Positions 16,938 through 25,369 of a DNA stretch of 64,000 nucleotides are shown piece by piece; the stretch's first letter is position 1, and each line of letters starts with the position of its first letter. Source of the DNA: Paractinoplanes polyasparticus (GTDB lineage Bacteria; Actinomycetota; Actinomycetes; Mycobacteriales; Micromonosporaceae). Under the pieces are notes generated by a model, which was given only the letters and a program-made list of their open reading frames with translations, did not search any database and had not been told where the DNA came from. The stretch lies in contig NZ_JAHWFK010000027.1 of assembly GCF_019710575.1 (NCBI RefSeq), positions 1 to 64,000 on the forward strand, given 5' to 3'. The translations under genes were made by a program, and so were the position numbers.

Positions 16938-17765
16938 TCAAGATTCACGTCGGGTCTGAAAGGCGCTGGCACTGCGCGTGGCGGTGTACCCGGCCAGCAC
17001 GATCACGTGGAACAGGTAGAGCCAGAGGCCCACCGCCACCGTCCCGCCGATCTCGTCGAAACCGCCGAACGGCGCCCCCAGGTTGAGGGGAAGCGAACAG
17101 AAGAGCACGAAGCCGTGCAGGAATCCGGACAGGTTGGCCGCGGTGAACGACCCCACCAGGATCGTCGACAGCCAGCGCGGCCGGCCGGGCGCCACATAGC
17201 GGAAGACCCAGATCAGCACCGGCGTGAGCACCAGCCAGGCGGCCAGGAACGACAGCACGACGCCCAGTACGGAGTACCAGCCACCCCGGATCCAGAGCGC
17301 ACTGGTCGACGGCAGCGCCAGGAAGAGGGCCAGCAGCAGGGCCGGAGCGGCGGCGAGCAGTGGCAGCCACAGCAGGCGGCCGCGCCAGCCGACCATGGGC
17401 TCGCTCCCGGGCGTACGCAAAGACACAAAAGCTCGGCGGAGCCCCTCCCCGTACAGGGTGGCCGGCAACAGGCTGGCCAGCGCGAACAGCGGCGTCAGTT
17501 GCAGTCCCGCCTCGATCAGCGCCGACAGTGCCCGAGGCGCCCCGATCGCGTCCGGCAGCGCCGCGATGGTGTGCCCGGTGAGCCGCCGCACCCGGTCGGC
17601 CCCCGCGATCCACCCGGTGATCCAGATGGCCAGCAACGCGATCGGCACCACCGCGATCCCCGCGTAGAACGTGACCGCCGCCGCGTGCAACGCCAGATCC
17701 CGCCCCTTGAGCGGCCGGAACGGCGCACTCACGATTCGGCGCGCCCGCGCCACCCACCCCGGCAT
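16938..17765 (-). CDS. YihY/BrkB-family inner membrane protein
   Basis: 275 residues from ATG 17765 (GAGG 5 nt upstream; a GTG at 17771 is possible). Five or six hydrophobic segments follow a basic N-terminus. HAAAVTFYAGIAVVPIALLA near the start and LWLYLFHVIVLAGY near the end are typical of the YihY/virulence-factor BrkB group. Function is not established. It is divergent from dxr, whose start is only about 70 bp away, so the two promoters share that gap. Confidence 0.85.
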   Translation of the reverse strand: MPGWVARARRIVSAPFRPLKGRDLALHAAAVTFYAGIAVVPIALLAIWITGWIAGADRVRRLTGHTIAALPDAIGAPRALSALIEAGLQLTPLFALASLLPATLYGEGLRRAFVSLRTPGSEPMVGWRGRLLWLPLLAAAPALLLALFLALPSTSALWIRGGWYSVLGVVLSFLAAWLVLTPVLIWVFRYVAPGRPRWLSTILVGSFTAANLSGFLHGFVLFCSLPLNLGAPFGGFDEIGGTVAVGLWLYLFHVIVLAGYTATRSASAFQTRRES

Positions 17766-17834
17766 GGCCACCTCTTACCCCGTTGTCCACAGGCCGACGC
17801 GGGCCGATGGCGACGATCCGGGAAGATGGGCGGC

Positions 17835-19034
17835 ATGCGCGACCTCGTACTGCTCGGCTCGACCGGGTCCATCGGCACCCAGGCCATCGACATCGTGCGC
17901 CGCAACCCCGATCAGTTCCGGGTTGTCGCGCTGGGCGCGGGCGGGGGCAACGTCGAGCTGCTCGCTGCCCAGGCGCTCGAGCTCGCGGTCGACGTGGTCG
18001 GCGTGGCCCGCTCCACCGTCGTCCAGGATCTGCAGCTCGCCTTCTACGCCGAGGCGCAGCGCCGCGGCTGGGCGACCGGCGATTTCAAGCTGCCCCGGAT
18101 CGTGGCCGGGCCCGACGCGATGACCGAGCTCGCCCGGCAGCCCTGTGACGTCGTGCTCAACGGCGTGGTCGGCAGCCTCGGGCTCGCGCCCACGCTGGCC
18201 GCGCTCGAAGAGGGCCGCGTCCTCGCCCTGGCCAACAAGGAATCCCTGGTCGCCGGGGGCCCGCTTGTGCGCCGCCTCGCCAAGCAGGGGCAGATCGTCC
18301 CGGTCGACTCCGAGCACTCGGCGCTGGCCCAGTGCCTGCGCGGCGGCTCCGCGGGCGAGGTGCGCCGGCTCGTGCTGACCGCCAGCGGGGGAGCGTTCCG
18401 CGGCCGCCGGCGCTCCGAGCTGACGAACGTCACACCGGACGACGCGCTCAAGCACCCCACGTGGGACATGGGGCCGGTCGTCACGATCAACACGGCCACG
18501 ATGGTGAACAAGGGGCTCGAGGTGATCGAGGCGCACGAATTGTTCGGCGTCTCCTACGACGACATCGAGGTGATGGTGCACCCGCAGTCGGTGCTGCACT
18601 CGATGGTCGAGTTCACCGACGGCTCCACGCTCGCCCAGGCCAGTCCGCCCGACATGCGCCTGCCGATCGCGCTCGCGCTGGCCTGGCCCGAGCGGGTGCC
18701 GGGGGCCGCCGCCGGTGTCGACTGGCGTGAGGCCCACAACTGGGAACTCCGGCCCCTCGACGACGAGGCTTTCCCGGCCGTACGCCTGGCCAAGCAGGCC
18801 GGCCGGGCGGGACACTGCCTGCCCGCCGTCTACAACGCCGCCAACGAGGAGTGTGTGGCCGCTTTCGTCGCCGGTCGGCTACCTTTTCTGGGCATCGTCG
18901 ACACGTTGGAACGGGTCCTCGAGGCGGCTCCCGGATTTGCCGAGCCGAGTACCGTCGAAGAGGTGCTCGCCGCCGAATCGTGGGCGCGTGCCCAGGCGCA
19001 GCAGATGATCGCTACGGCGGCAGAGGGAGCTTGA
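17835..19034 (+). CDS. dxr: 1-deoxy-D-xylulose-5-phosphate reductoisomerase
   Basis: 399 residues. Second step of the MEP isoprenoid pathway (DXP + NADPH to MEP). NADPH-binding GSTGSIGTQAIDIV (residues 8-21), NKESLVAGG, the metal/substrate region PVDSEHSALAQ, ASGGAF, HPTWDMG and MVNKGLEVIEAH are all present. ATG 17835 matches the usual MRDLVLLG start; an ATG three codons earlier at 17826 is possible. It overlaps the next gene (TGATG), so dxr, the protease and ispG form one operon. Confidence 0.97.
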   Translation: MRDLVLLGSTGSIGTQAIDIVRRNPDQFRVVALGAGGGNVELLAAQALELAVDVVGVARSTVVQDLQLAFYAEAQRRGWATGDFKLPRIVAGPDAMTELARQPCDVVLNGVVGSLGLAPTLAALEEGRVLALANKESLVAGGPLVRRLAKQGQIVPVDSEHSALAQCLRGGSAGEVRRLVLTASGGAFRGRRRSELTNVTPDDALKHPTWDMGPVVTINTATMVNKGLEVIEAHELFGVSYDDIEVMVHPQSVLHSMVEFTDGSTLAQASPPDMRLPIALALAWPERVPGAAAGVDWREAHNWELRPLDDEAFPAVRLAKQAGRAGHCLPAVYNAANEECVAAFVAGRLPFLGIVDTLERVLEAAPGFAEPSTVEEVLAAESWARAQAQQMIATAAEGA

Positions 19035-20299
19035 TGTACTACTGGCTGGGATTCGCCGCGTTCGCGCTGGCCATCCTGATCTCGGTGAGTCTGCATGAGC
19101 TGGGTCACATGATCACGGCCAAGCGCTTCGGCATGAAGGTCACCAAGTACTTCGTCGGTTTCGGCCCGACGATCTTCTCGTTCCACCGGGGCGAGACCGA
19201 GTACGGCCTCAAGCTGATCCCGCTCGGCGGCTTCTGCAAGATCGTCGGCATGACGCCGCAGGACGACGACGTCGCCCCGGAGGACCAGCCCCGCGCGATG
19301 TGGCGGTTCCCGGTGTGGAAGCGGACGGTCGTCATGTCGGCCGGCTCGATCACGCACTTCCTGCTGGCCGCCGTGGCCGCCTGGTTCGTGGCCATCTCGA
19401 TCGGCCTGCCCAACACGGCCTACCCGCAGACGAACGCCGACCAGGCCAAGGAAAAGCCGGTCATCACGATCAGCGAGTGCACCTGGATCGAGATCCCGAC
19501 CACCCAGCAGGATTGCGTGCCCGGCCAGAACGGCGGGGTCGCCGGCCCGGCGTACGCGGCCGGCCTGCGCGACGGCGACCTGATCACCCAGGTCGGCGAC
19601 CGCCGGATCACCACGTACGGCGACCTCACCGAGGCCGTCCGCACCCTGCCCGCGGGCAAGGTCCCCTTCCAGTACGAGCGGAACGGCACCCCCGCCACGG
19701 CCGAGGTCGACCTGATCGCGGCCCAGCGCAAGCCGATCACCGACGACGACGGCCCGACGAGCACGGTCTCGGTGGCCGGCATCGGCTGGGACTACAAGAG
19801 CCTGCCGACCCAGATCAAGTACAACGCGGCCGAGGCGTTCCCCGCGACCGCCGACTACGGCTGGTTCCTGTTCAAGAACACGTTCGAGGCCATGAAGCGG
19901 ATCCCTGACAAGATCCCCGCGCTGTGGCACTCGATCACCGGCAGCGAGCGCGACCCCGAGACCCCGATCAGCGTGATCGGCGCCAGCCGGCTCGGCGGCG
20001 AGGCCTTCGAGCACGGCGTGCCCGAGCTGTTCCTCAACGTCTTCATCTCGTTGAACGTCTTCATCGGCATCTTCAACCTGCTGCCGTTGCTGCCGCTCGA
20101 CGGCGGTCACATCGCGATCGCCTGGTACGAACGGGTGCGCTCGTGGCTCTACTCCCGGATGCGTAAACCCGACCCGGGCCGCGTCGACTACTACAAGCTG
20201 ATGCCTGTCACCTACGCAGTCATCCTCATTGGCGGTGTGTTCACCCTGCTGACCGCCACCGCTGACATCATCAACCCGATCACGATCTTCAACAGGTGA
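19034..20299 (+). CDS. rseP: RseP/Rip1-type site-2 zinc metalloprotease
   Basis: 421 residues. Intramembrane protease that cleaves anti-sigma factors and other membrane proteins in regulated proteolysis. The zinc site HELGH (residues 21-25) is in the first membrane helix; LPLDGG (353-358) supplies the third ligand in a later helix. A single PDZ domain lies between them (about 168-230, GPAYAAGLRDGDLITQVGDR). Membrane segments are at about 3-20, 98-123, 333-352 and 390-412. Sandwiched between dxr and ispG as in Mycobacterium. Confidence 0.95.
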   Translation: MYYWLGFAAFALAILISVSLHELGHMITAKRFGMKVTKYFVGFGPTIFSFHRGETEYGLKLIPLGGFCKIVGMTPQDDDVAPEDQPRAMWRFPVWKRTVVMSAGSITHFLLAAVAAWFVAISIGLPNTAYPQTNADQAKEKPVITISECTWIEIPTTQQDCVPGQNGGVAGPAYAAGLRDGDLITQVGDRRITTYGDLTEAVRTLPAGKVPFQYERNGTPATAEVDLIAAQRKPITDDDGPTSTVSVAGIGWDYKSLPTQIKYNAAEAFPATADYGWFLFKNTFEAMKRIPDKIPALWHSITGSERDPETPISVIGASRLGGEAFEHGVPELFLNVFISLNVFIGIFNLLPLLPLDGGHIAIAWYERVRSWLYSRMRKPDPGRVDYYKLMPVTYAVILIGGVFTLLTATADIINPITIFNR

Positions 20300-20306
20300 T
20301 GCGAAA

Positions 20307-21479
20307 GTGACCGCTGTCAGTCTCGGAATGCCGGCCGTGCCCCCGCCGCCGCTGGCCCCACGTCGGCACAGCCGGCAGATCATGGTGGGCAACGTGCCGG
20401 TCGGTGGCGGCGCGCCGGTCAGCGTGCAGTCGATGACGACCACGCTTACCGCCGACGTCAACAAGACGCTCCAGCAGATCGCCGAGCTCACCGCGTCCGG
20501 CTGTCAGATCGTCCGGGTCGCGGTGCCCTCGCAGGACGACGTCGAGGCGCTGCCCGCGATCGCCAAGAAGTCGCAGATCCCGGTGATCGCCGACATCCAC
20601 TTCCAGCCGAAGTACGTGTTCGCGGCGATCGACGCCGGCTGCGCGGCGGTCCGGGTCAACCCGGGCAACATCCGCCAGTTCGACGACAAGGTCAAGGAGA
20701 TCGCGAAGGCGGCCGGCGACGCGGGCATCCCGATCCGCATCGGCGTCAACGCCGGTTCGCTCGACAAGCGCCTGCTGCAGAAGCACGGCAAGGCCACCGC
20801 CGAGGCGCTGGTCGAGTCGGCGCTGTGGGAATGCTCCCTGTTCGAGGAGCACGGCTTCCGCGACATCAAGATCTCGGTCAAGCACAACGACCCGGTCGTG
20901 ATGATCCGGGCCTACCGGCAGCTCGCCGAGCAGTGCGACTACCCGCTGCACCTCGGCGTGACCGAGGCCGGCCCGGCGTTCCAGGGCACGATCAAGAGCT
21001 CGGTGGCGTTCGGCGCGCTGCTCGCCGAGGGCATCGGCGACACGATCCGGGTGTCGCTGTCGGCCCCGCCGGTCGAAGAGATCAAGGTCGGCAACCAGAT
21101 CCTCGAGTCGCTGGGCCTGCGCGAGCGTGGCCTCGAGATCGTCAGCTGCCCGTCCTGCGGCCGGGCCCAGGTCGACGTCTACACGCTCGCCGAGCAGGTC
21201 ACGGCGGCGCTCGACGGCTTCCCGGTGCCGCTGCGCGTGGCCGTCATGGGTTGTGTCGTCAACGGTCCGGGCGAGGCGCGCGAGGCCGACCTGGGTGTCG
21301 CGTCCGGCAACGGCAAGGGTCAGATCTTCGTGAAGGGCCAGGTCATCAAGACCGTCCCCGAGTCGATCATCGTCGAGACCCTGGTCGAGGAGGCCCTGCG
21401 CCTGGCCGACGAGATGGGCGCCGAGCTCCCCGACGAGCTGCGCGACCTGCTCCCCGGCCCGACGGTCACGGTCCACTGA
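20307..21479 (+). CDS. ispG: 4-hydroxy-3-methylbut-2-en-1-yl diphosphate synthase (flavodoxin)
   Basis: 390 residues, GTG start 7 bp after the protease gene. Converts MEcPP to HMBPP in the MEP pathway using a [4Fe-4S] cluster. The TIM-barrel domain has VGGGAPVSVQSMTTT, IADIHFQPK and RVNPGNI. The cluster ligands are in IVSCPSCGR and MGCVVNGPGEA. Length matches the short bacterial form. Last gene of the operon, closed by a strong terminator. Confidence 0.97.
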   Translation: MTAVSLGMPAVPPPPLAPRRHSRQIMVGNVPVGGGAPVSVQSMTTTLTADVNKTLQQIAELTASGCQIVRVAVPSQDDVEALPAIAKKSQIPVIADIHFQPKYVFAAIDAGCAAVRVNPGNIRQFDDKVKEIAKAAGDAGIPIRIGVNAGSLDKRLLQKHGKATAEALVESALWECSLFEEHGFRDIKISVKHNDPVVMIRAYRQLAEQCDYPLHLGVTEAGPAFQGTIKSSVAFGALLAEGIGDTIRVSLSAPPVEEIKVGNQILESLGLRERGLEIVSCPSCGRAQVDVYTLAEQVTAALDGFPVPLRVAVMGCVVNGPGEAREADLGVASGNGKGQIFVKGQVIKTVPESIIVETLVEEALRLADEMGAELPDELRDLLPGPTVTVH

Positions 21480-21492
21480 CGCGTACGGCGTG

Positions 21493-21520
21493 ATGAAGCC
21501 CCGCTTCGGCGGGGCTTCAT
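21493..21520 (+). terminator. Intrinsic terminator after ispG
   Basis: A perfect 12-bp inverted repeat, ATGAAGCCCCGC / GCGGGGCTTCAT, closed by a TTCG tetraloop, 13 bp after the ispG stop. Confidence 0.88.
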
Positions 21521-21603
21521 GCTTTCCGGCCGCTGTGCGGCGTGGCGGGAGCGTTGATTGCTGGGCTGTCCGGTCGGACGGGTGCGGTCCACCCCGCGTA
21601 CGT

Positions 21604-22443
21604 TCAAAAGAGGACCGTCGCAAACGAGCCGGCCGATACGAAGCCGCACTTGGCGTAGACACGCCGTGCTGCCGCGTTGTAGTCGTTCACATAGAGACTC
21701 ACCGTGGGTGACACACGTCGCAGTGCGTCGCGCACCACGGCGGCCATCGCCGGCGCGGCCAGGCCCCGGCCGCGGAACTCCGGGTCGACCCACACGCCCT
21801 GCACCTGCGTCGTCCGGTTGGTGACGATCGCCAGCTCGGCCTTGAACACGACCCGGTCGCCGACGAAGCGCGCGTACGCCCGCTTGCCCTTGACCAGTTC
21901 GGCGATGCGCCGCCGGTAGCCGCGTCCGCCGTCGTCGAGCAGCGGCGAGACGCCGACCTCTTCGGTGTACATCGCCACGGCGGCCGGGAACAGGGCGTCG
22001 ACCTCGCTGGGCCGCACCAGCCGCACCTCGGGGTCAGGCGCGATCGACGGGTCGCGGTCGGCGACCAGCAGCGGCTGGTGCGGGCGCACGTCGCGGGCCC
22101 GGCCCCACTGCCCGCCCAGCCTGTCCCACAGGTCGAGCACCGCGTCGGACCGCCCGATGATCGACGAGCAGATGCGCGGCTCGGACCCGAGCACCTCGGC
22201 GAAGGCGGCGGTGGCCGCCGGCGTCGAGCAGACCGGCACCAGATGGGCGCCCGACCAGATGATCGACTCGACGCGACGGCCCTGGCCGTAGCCGAAGATC
22301 CGTCCGTCGGAGCGCCACCAGCTGAGCCCGTGCGCCGCCACCCGCTCGGCGATCTGGGCGCCGGCGTAGGGATCACGGTCGAGGACTCTCTCGACCTGCG
22401 CGCGCTCGGACTCACCGAGCTGGCGAATCGGCACCGTCAGCAC
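21604..22443 (-). CDS. GNAT-family N-acetyltransferase with N-terminal DUF4081-type domain
   Basis: About 279 residues from GTG 22443; GTG 22452 or an upstream start are alternatives. Residues 1-140 form a divergent acetyltransferase-like domain (LDRDPYAGAQIAERVAAHGL). The C-terminal half is a canonical GNAT: VQGVWVDPEFRGRGLAAPAM supplies the acetyl-CoA pyrophosphate loop, then SLYVNDYNAAARRVYAKCGF. The equivalent gene sits next to ispG in mycobacteria. Substrate unknown. It converges with ispG and diverges from the PadR gene. Confidence 0.88.
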   Translation of the reverse strand: MLTVPIRQLGESERAQVERVLDRDPYAGAQIAERVAAHGLSWWRSDGRIFGYGQGRRVESIIWSGAHLVPVCSTPAATAAFAEVLGSEPRICSSIIGRSDAVLDLWDRLGGQWGRARDVRPHQPLLVADRDPSIAPDPEVRLVRPSEVDALFPAAVAMYTEEVGVSPLLDDGGRGYRRRIAELVKGKRAYARFVGDRVVFKAELAIVTNRTTQVQGVWVDPEFRGRGLAAPAMAAVVRDALRRVSPTVSLYVNDYNAAARRVYAKCGFVSAGSFATVLF

Positions 22444-22515
22444 AGCTATCACATTGCCAGATCCGCGACCCTCCACACCCGTCGGCAACCTCTTCCCGCG
22501 AAGAAACCCTTGCCG

Positions 22516-22560
22516 CCGATCTGTTGCCGATATATCGTCTACGTATCGGCAACAGATCGG
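22516..22560 (+). promoter_or_regulatory. Perfect inverted-repeat operator of the PadR gene
   Basis: Two 17-bp arms (22516-22532 and 22544-22560) are perfect inverted complements separated by 11 bp; the core half-site is TGTTGCCGATA. A promoter TTGCCG (22510-22515), 17 bp, TATCGT (22533-22538) lies across it. The right arm ends inside the GGAG ribosome binding site (22559-22562) of the PadR gene. Autorepression by the PadR protein is the obvious reading. Confidence 0.82.
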
Positions 22561-22568
22561 AGATAGTC

Positions 22569-23165
22569 ATGAGGAACATCCACCACGGCCACCACGGCTT
22601 CCGCGCACGCGGCTTCACCTTCCCGCCCGGGTTCCCCTTCGGCGGCCCCGGCGACTTCGGCGGCGGTGGCTTCGGCCCCGGCGGCCCGTTCGGTCCCGGC
22701 GGTCGCGGCCCCCGGCGCGGCGGCCGCGGCTCACGCCCCAACGTCCGCACCGCCGTGCTGGCGCTGCTTCTCGAGCGCCCGATGCACGGCTACGAGATGA
22801 TCCAGGAGCTCGACTCCCGCACGAACGGCATCTGGCGGCCCAGCCCCGGCTCGATCTACCCCACGCTGCAACTGCTCGAGGACGAGGGGCTCATCGAGGC
22901 CGAGGCAGCCGGCGGCCGCAAGAGCTACCACCTGACCGACGCCGGCCGCGCCGAGGCCGAGGCCGCCGGCGAGAACCCGCCGTGGGCCAGCATCGGCGAC
23001 GACACGATGTCCCAGGTGCAGGACTTCCGCGACGCCGCGGTCGGCATCATGGGCGCGCTCAAGCAGGTCGGCTTCAACGGCACGCCCGAGCAGCGGCAGC
23101 GGGCCCTGGAAATCCTGAACGAAACGAAGCGCAAGCTGTACGCCATCCTCGCCGACAGCGAGTGA
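22569..23165 (+). CDS. PadR-family transcriptional regulator with Gly/Phe/His-rich N-terminus
   Basis: 198 residues; GGAG 6 nt before ATG 22569 fixes the start. Residues 1-58 are low-complexity (HHGHHGF, then FP/GG-rich and a GRGPRRGGRG basic patch). The winged-helix PadR domain follows: NVRTAVLALLLERPMHGYEM, then SPGSIYPTLQLLEDEGLIEA and KSYHLTDAG. The C-terminal helices (DFRDAAVGIMGALKQVG) mediate dimerisation. Such Gly-rich PadR proteins usually repress efflux or stress genes. It carries a strong operator and its own terminator, so it appears monocistronic; its other targets are unknown. Confidence 0.92.
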   Translation: MRNIHHGHHGFRARGFTFPPGFPFGGPGDFGGGGFGPGGPFGPGGRGPRRGGRGSRPNVRTAVLALLLERPMHGYEMIQELDSRTNGIWRPSPGSIYPTLQLLEDEGLIEAEAAGGRKSYHLTDAGRAEAEAAGENPPWASIGDDTMSQVQDFRDAAVGIMGALKQVGFNGTPEQRQRALEILNETKRKLYAILADSE

Positions 23166-23197
23166 GGGCGGCCTGGCGTTCAGGCAGGCTCGACGAG

Positions 23198-23224
23198 AGG
23201 CGCACTCCACGGGGGTGCGCCTTT
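23198..23224 (+). terminator. Terminator after the PadR gene
   Basis: AGGCGCAC (23198-23205) pairs with GTGCGCCT (23215-23222) and is followed by TT, 33 bp after the stop codon. Confidence 0.75.
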
Positions 23225-23529
23225 CCGCGTCTCGGCGCTCCGCCCCAGGTGCAGGACGAGCTGAATCCGGAAGACCGGGCGGTGGTTCCGTTCCGGAGCG
23301 CCTGTCACGCCTTCTCAGAGATACGCGGCGTGGGCCGCACCCACCCGCAACGCGCTGGAACCCGCCGTTGCGGACGGCCTGACTGCAACGCACGGCCGTA
23401 CCCGAGTTCCGGCCCAGCGGCGAGGACGCCACGCGTCGTCATCCCGGGCGTGGCGGCGTGGTGGGGATGAAGTTGGTCCCGCCACTCGGGGGGCCTTGTG
23501 GCGGGAGGCTCGGGGGACGGGGGTGGTCG
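23225..23529. other. Intergenic stretch between convergent genes
   Basis: 305 bp with no recognisable gene, RNA or repeat. Open frames here lack a start signal and family features. Confidence 0.5.
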
Positions 23530-24177
23530 TCAGCGGGGGTTGGCGAAGGCCAGGGCGATGGAAGCCGGCTGTCCGGGCCACGTTCCGAACAGGACGGCGC
23601 CGGGTGGGGAGACGGCGTGGTTGAGCAGGCGGGGAACCGTCAGGGTGAGCTTGTCGGTCTCGATGACCGTGGGGTCGGAGGAGTCGGTGCTGAGGATCGC
23701 GGTCACGGCGCGCGCCTCGGCGATGTCGGTGGAGATGTTGCTGGTCGTGATGCTCATGCTGGGCTGGCGGGGCTCGAGGTGGCCGTCGACCTCCATGAAT
23801 TCCTGGGCCTGGCCGCTGCCGGTGAGCAGGGCCTGCGCCAGCGCCTCGGCGTAGACGGGGTCGCCGGTGGCGTCGTACACCCAGCGCATGCCCAGCGTCG
23901 AGTGCTCCGTCGTGCCGACCAGCCACTGCTCGGCGCCCTCGACCGGGGCGCCGTGATAGGTCAGCGGCACCTGGTAGGTCAGGCCGCTACCGGCCGTGAC
24001 CAGCAGTGTTTCGATGCCGACCTCACCCTCGGGGTCGTCGAAGCGGTAGGACGCCACCCGCTCGACCGGGGCGCCGGCCTCGCCCGCGAACCACGAGCGG
24101 CCCGGGAGCCACGCCGCCAGCAGTTCAACCTTGGTGGGACTCAGAGTCGCCTTGTGGATCAATGCCATGAGCGGCAT
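23530..24177 (-). CDS. Maltokinase N-terminal-cap-like domain protein
   Basis: 215 residues from ATG 24177 (GGGG 8 nt upstream; ATG 24168 possible). The opening MALIHKATLSPTKVELLAAW then LPGRSWF matches the cap domain that precedes the kinase domain in maltokinases. ASYRFDDPEGEVGIETLL and LTYHGAPVEGAEQWLVGTTEHS follow, as in stand-alone cap proteins of actinobacteria. No kinase domain is attached. A role in sugar or maltose metabolism is inference only. Confidence 0.65.
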   Translation of the reverse strand: MPLMALIHKATLSPTKVELLAAWLPGRSWFAGEAGAPVERVASYRFDDPEGEVGIETLLVTAGSGLTYQVPLTYHGAPVEGAEQWLVGTTEHSTLGMRWVYDATGDPVYAEALAQALLTGSGQAQEFMEVDGHLEPRQPSMSITTSNISTDIAEARAVTAILSTDSSDPTVIETDKLTLTVPRLLNHAVSPPGAVLFGTWPGQPASIALAFANPR

Positions 24178-24262
24178 CGTAGTTTCCCCGCGCCCGCCTC
24201 GGGCAGTCGCTTTCCGGGCAAAGCTGGTAGCGCTCCCATACTGCTCGGACAAATCGGTCGGG

Positions 24263-25243
24263 TCAGCGTCCCAGGGCGGTGAGCAGGCCGAGGATGGCCG
24301 ACGTGTCGCCCGAGTCCAATGTGGGGGTCGGCAGCAGGGCCATGGCCGGCACCGTGATGCCGGCCCGGACGTACGCCTCGACCTTGGCCCGGCACTCCTC
24401 GGGCGAGCCGTGCACGATCAGGTCGTCGACCACTTCGTCGGGGATCGCGGCCAGGGCGCCCTTGCGGTCGCCCGACGACCACGCCTGCCACATCGGGGTC
24501 AGCACCTCTTCGCGGCCCAGCCAGCGGTGGAAGGCGGCGTAGGCCGGCACCGTGAGGTACGCGGCGATCATGCGGCGGCCCAGGCGGCGCGCGTGGCCGG
24601 CGTCGTCGGTGGGGCAGACGAAGATGCGGGCGGCGACGTCGAAGTCGGGCTTGTCGGTTTTGACCTCGGCCAGCGCGGTGTGGACGTCCCGCGCGGAGAG
24701 CCAGTTCAGGATCACGCCGTCGGCTTCGGCCGCGGCCAGCCGGAGCATGCCGGGACGCAGCGCGGCCAGCATGATCTGCGGGGGCGCGGCCGGTGGGCGT
24801 TCGAGGCGGAACCGGCGTACGAAGAAGGTCTCGAACTGGCCGTCGACGAGCTCGCCCGCGAGCGCCGGCCGCAGGAAGCGGAGTATGTCGCGACAGCGTT
24901 GGAAGGGTTCGGTGAACTCGGCGGCGTTCCAGTCGCCGACCACCACGGGCGACGAGGCGCCGATGCCGAGCTGGAACCGGCCGGGCGCGGTCTCGGCCAG
25001 GGCGGCCGCGGTCATCGCCAGCAGGCCGGGACCCCGGGTGAAGACGGGCGCGACCGCCGTTCCGAGTCGCAGGCCGGGCGCCCACGCGGCGGCCAGGGTG
25101 AGCGGGGTGAAGGCGTCCGAGCCGGCCACCTCCGAGGTCCAGAGGTCGGTGAAGCCGGCGTCGGCCAGCGTCCGGTAGACCGTGGCGTGCTCGGACAGCG
25201 GGATCCCGCTCAACGGAACGGTCATGCCCCATCGCATCGACAT
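24263..25243 (-). CDS. LLM-class (F420- or FMN-dependent) oxidoreductase
   Basis: 326 residues from ATG 25243 (AGGA 8 nt upstream). It has a luciferase-like TIM barrel: MRWGMTVPLSG, AGFTDLWTSEVAGSDAFTPL, LRLGTAVAPVFTRGPGLLAM, APGRFQLGIGAS and the C-terminal HGSPEECRAKVEAYVRAGIT. Actinobacterial members of this kind commonly use F420. Substrate unknown. It follows the ABC permease gene on the same strand but is separated by a strong hairpin, so it is probably transcribed on its own. Confidence 0.9.
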   Translation of the reverse strand: MSMRWGMTVPLSGIPLSEHATVYRTLADAGFTDLWTSEVAGSDAFTPLTLAAAWAPGLRLGTAVAPVFTRGPGLLAMTAAALAETAPGRFQLGIGASSPVVVGDWNAAEFTEPFQRCRDILRFLRPALAGELVDGQFETFFVRRFRLERPPAAPPQIMLAALRPGMLRLAAAEADGVILNWLSARDVHTALAEVKTDKPDFDVAARIFVCPTDDAGHARRLGRRMIAAYLTVPAYAAFHRWLGREEVLTPMWQAWSSGDRKGALAAIPDEVVDDLIVHGSPEECRAKVEAYVRAGITVPAMALLPTPTLDSGDTSAILGLLTALGR

Positions 25244-25330
25244 GCCGATGATCCTGCCTGGCCCGGGCAGTGAGGTCCACCACCAAGGTGCGGCCGATCG
25301 GTGGCCGTCGACTGGCCCGTGCGCCGGGTC

Positions 25331-25363
25331 GGCGGCACCGCCGCTCAACGCGGCGGTGCCGCC
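25331..25363 (-). terminator. Terminator hairpin after the ABC permease gene
   Basis: A perfect 14-bp stem, GGCGGCACCGCCGC / GCGGCGGTGCCGCC, with a 5-nt loop, 6 bp beyond the permease stop on the minus strand. It has no U-tract, like many GC-rich actinobacterial terminators. Confidence 0.72.
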
Positions 25364-25369
25364 GAGGCG

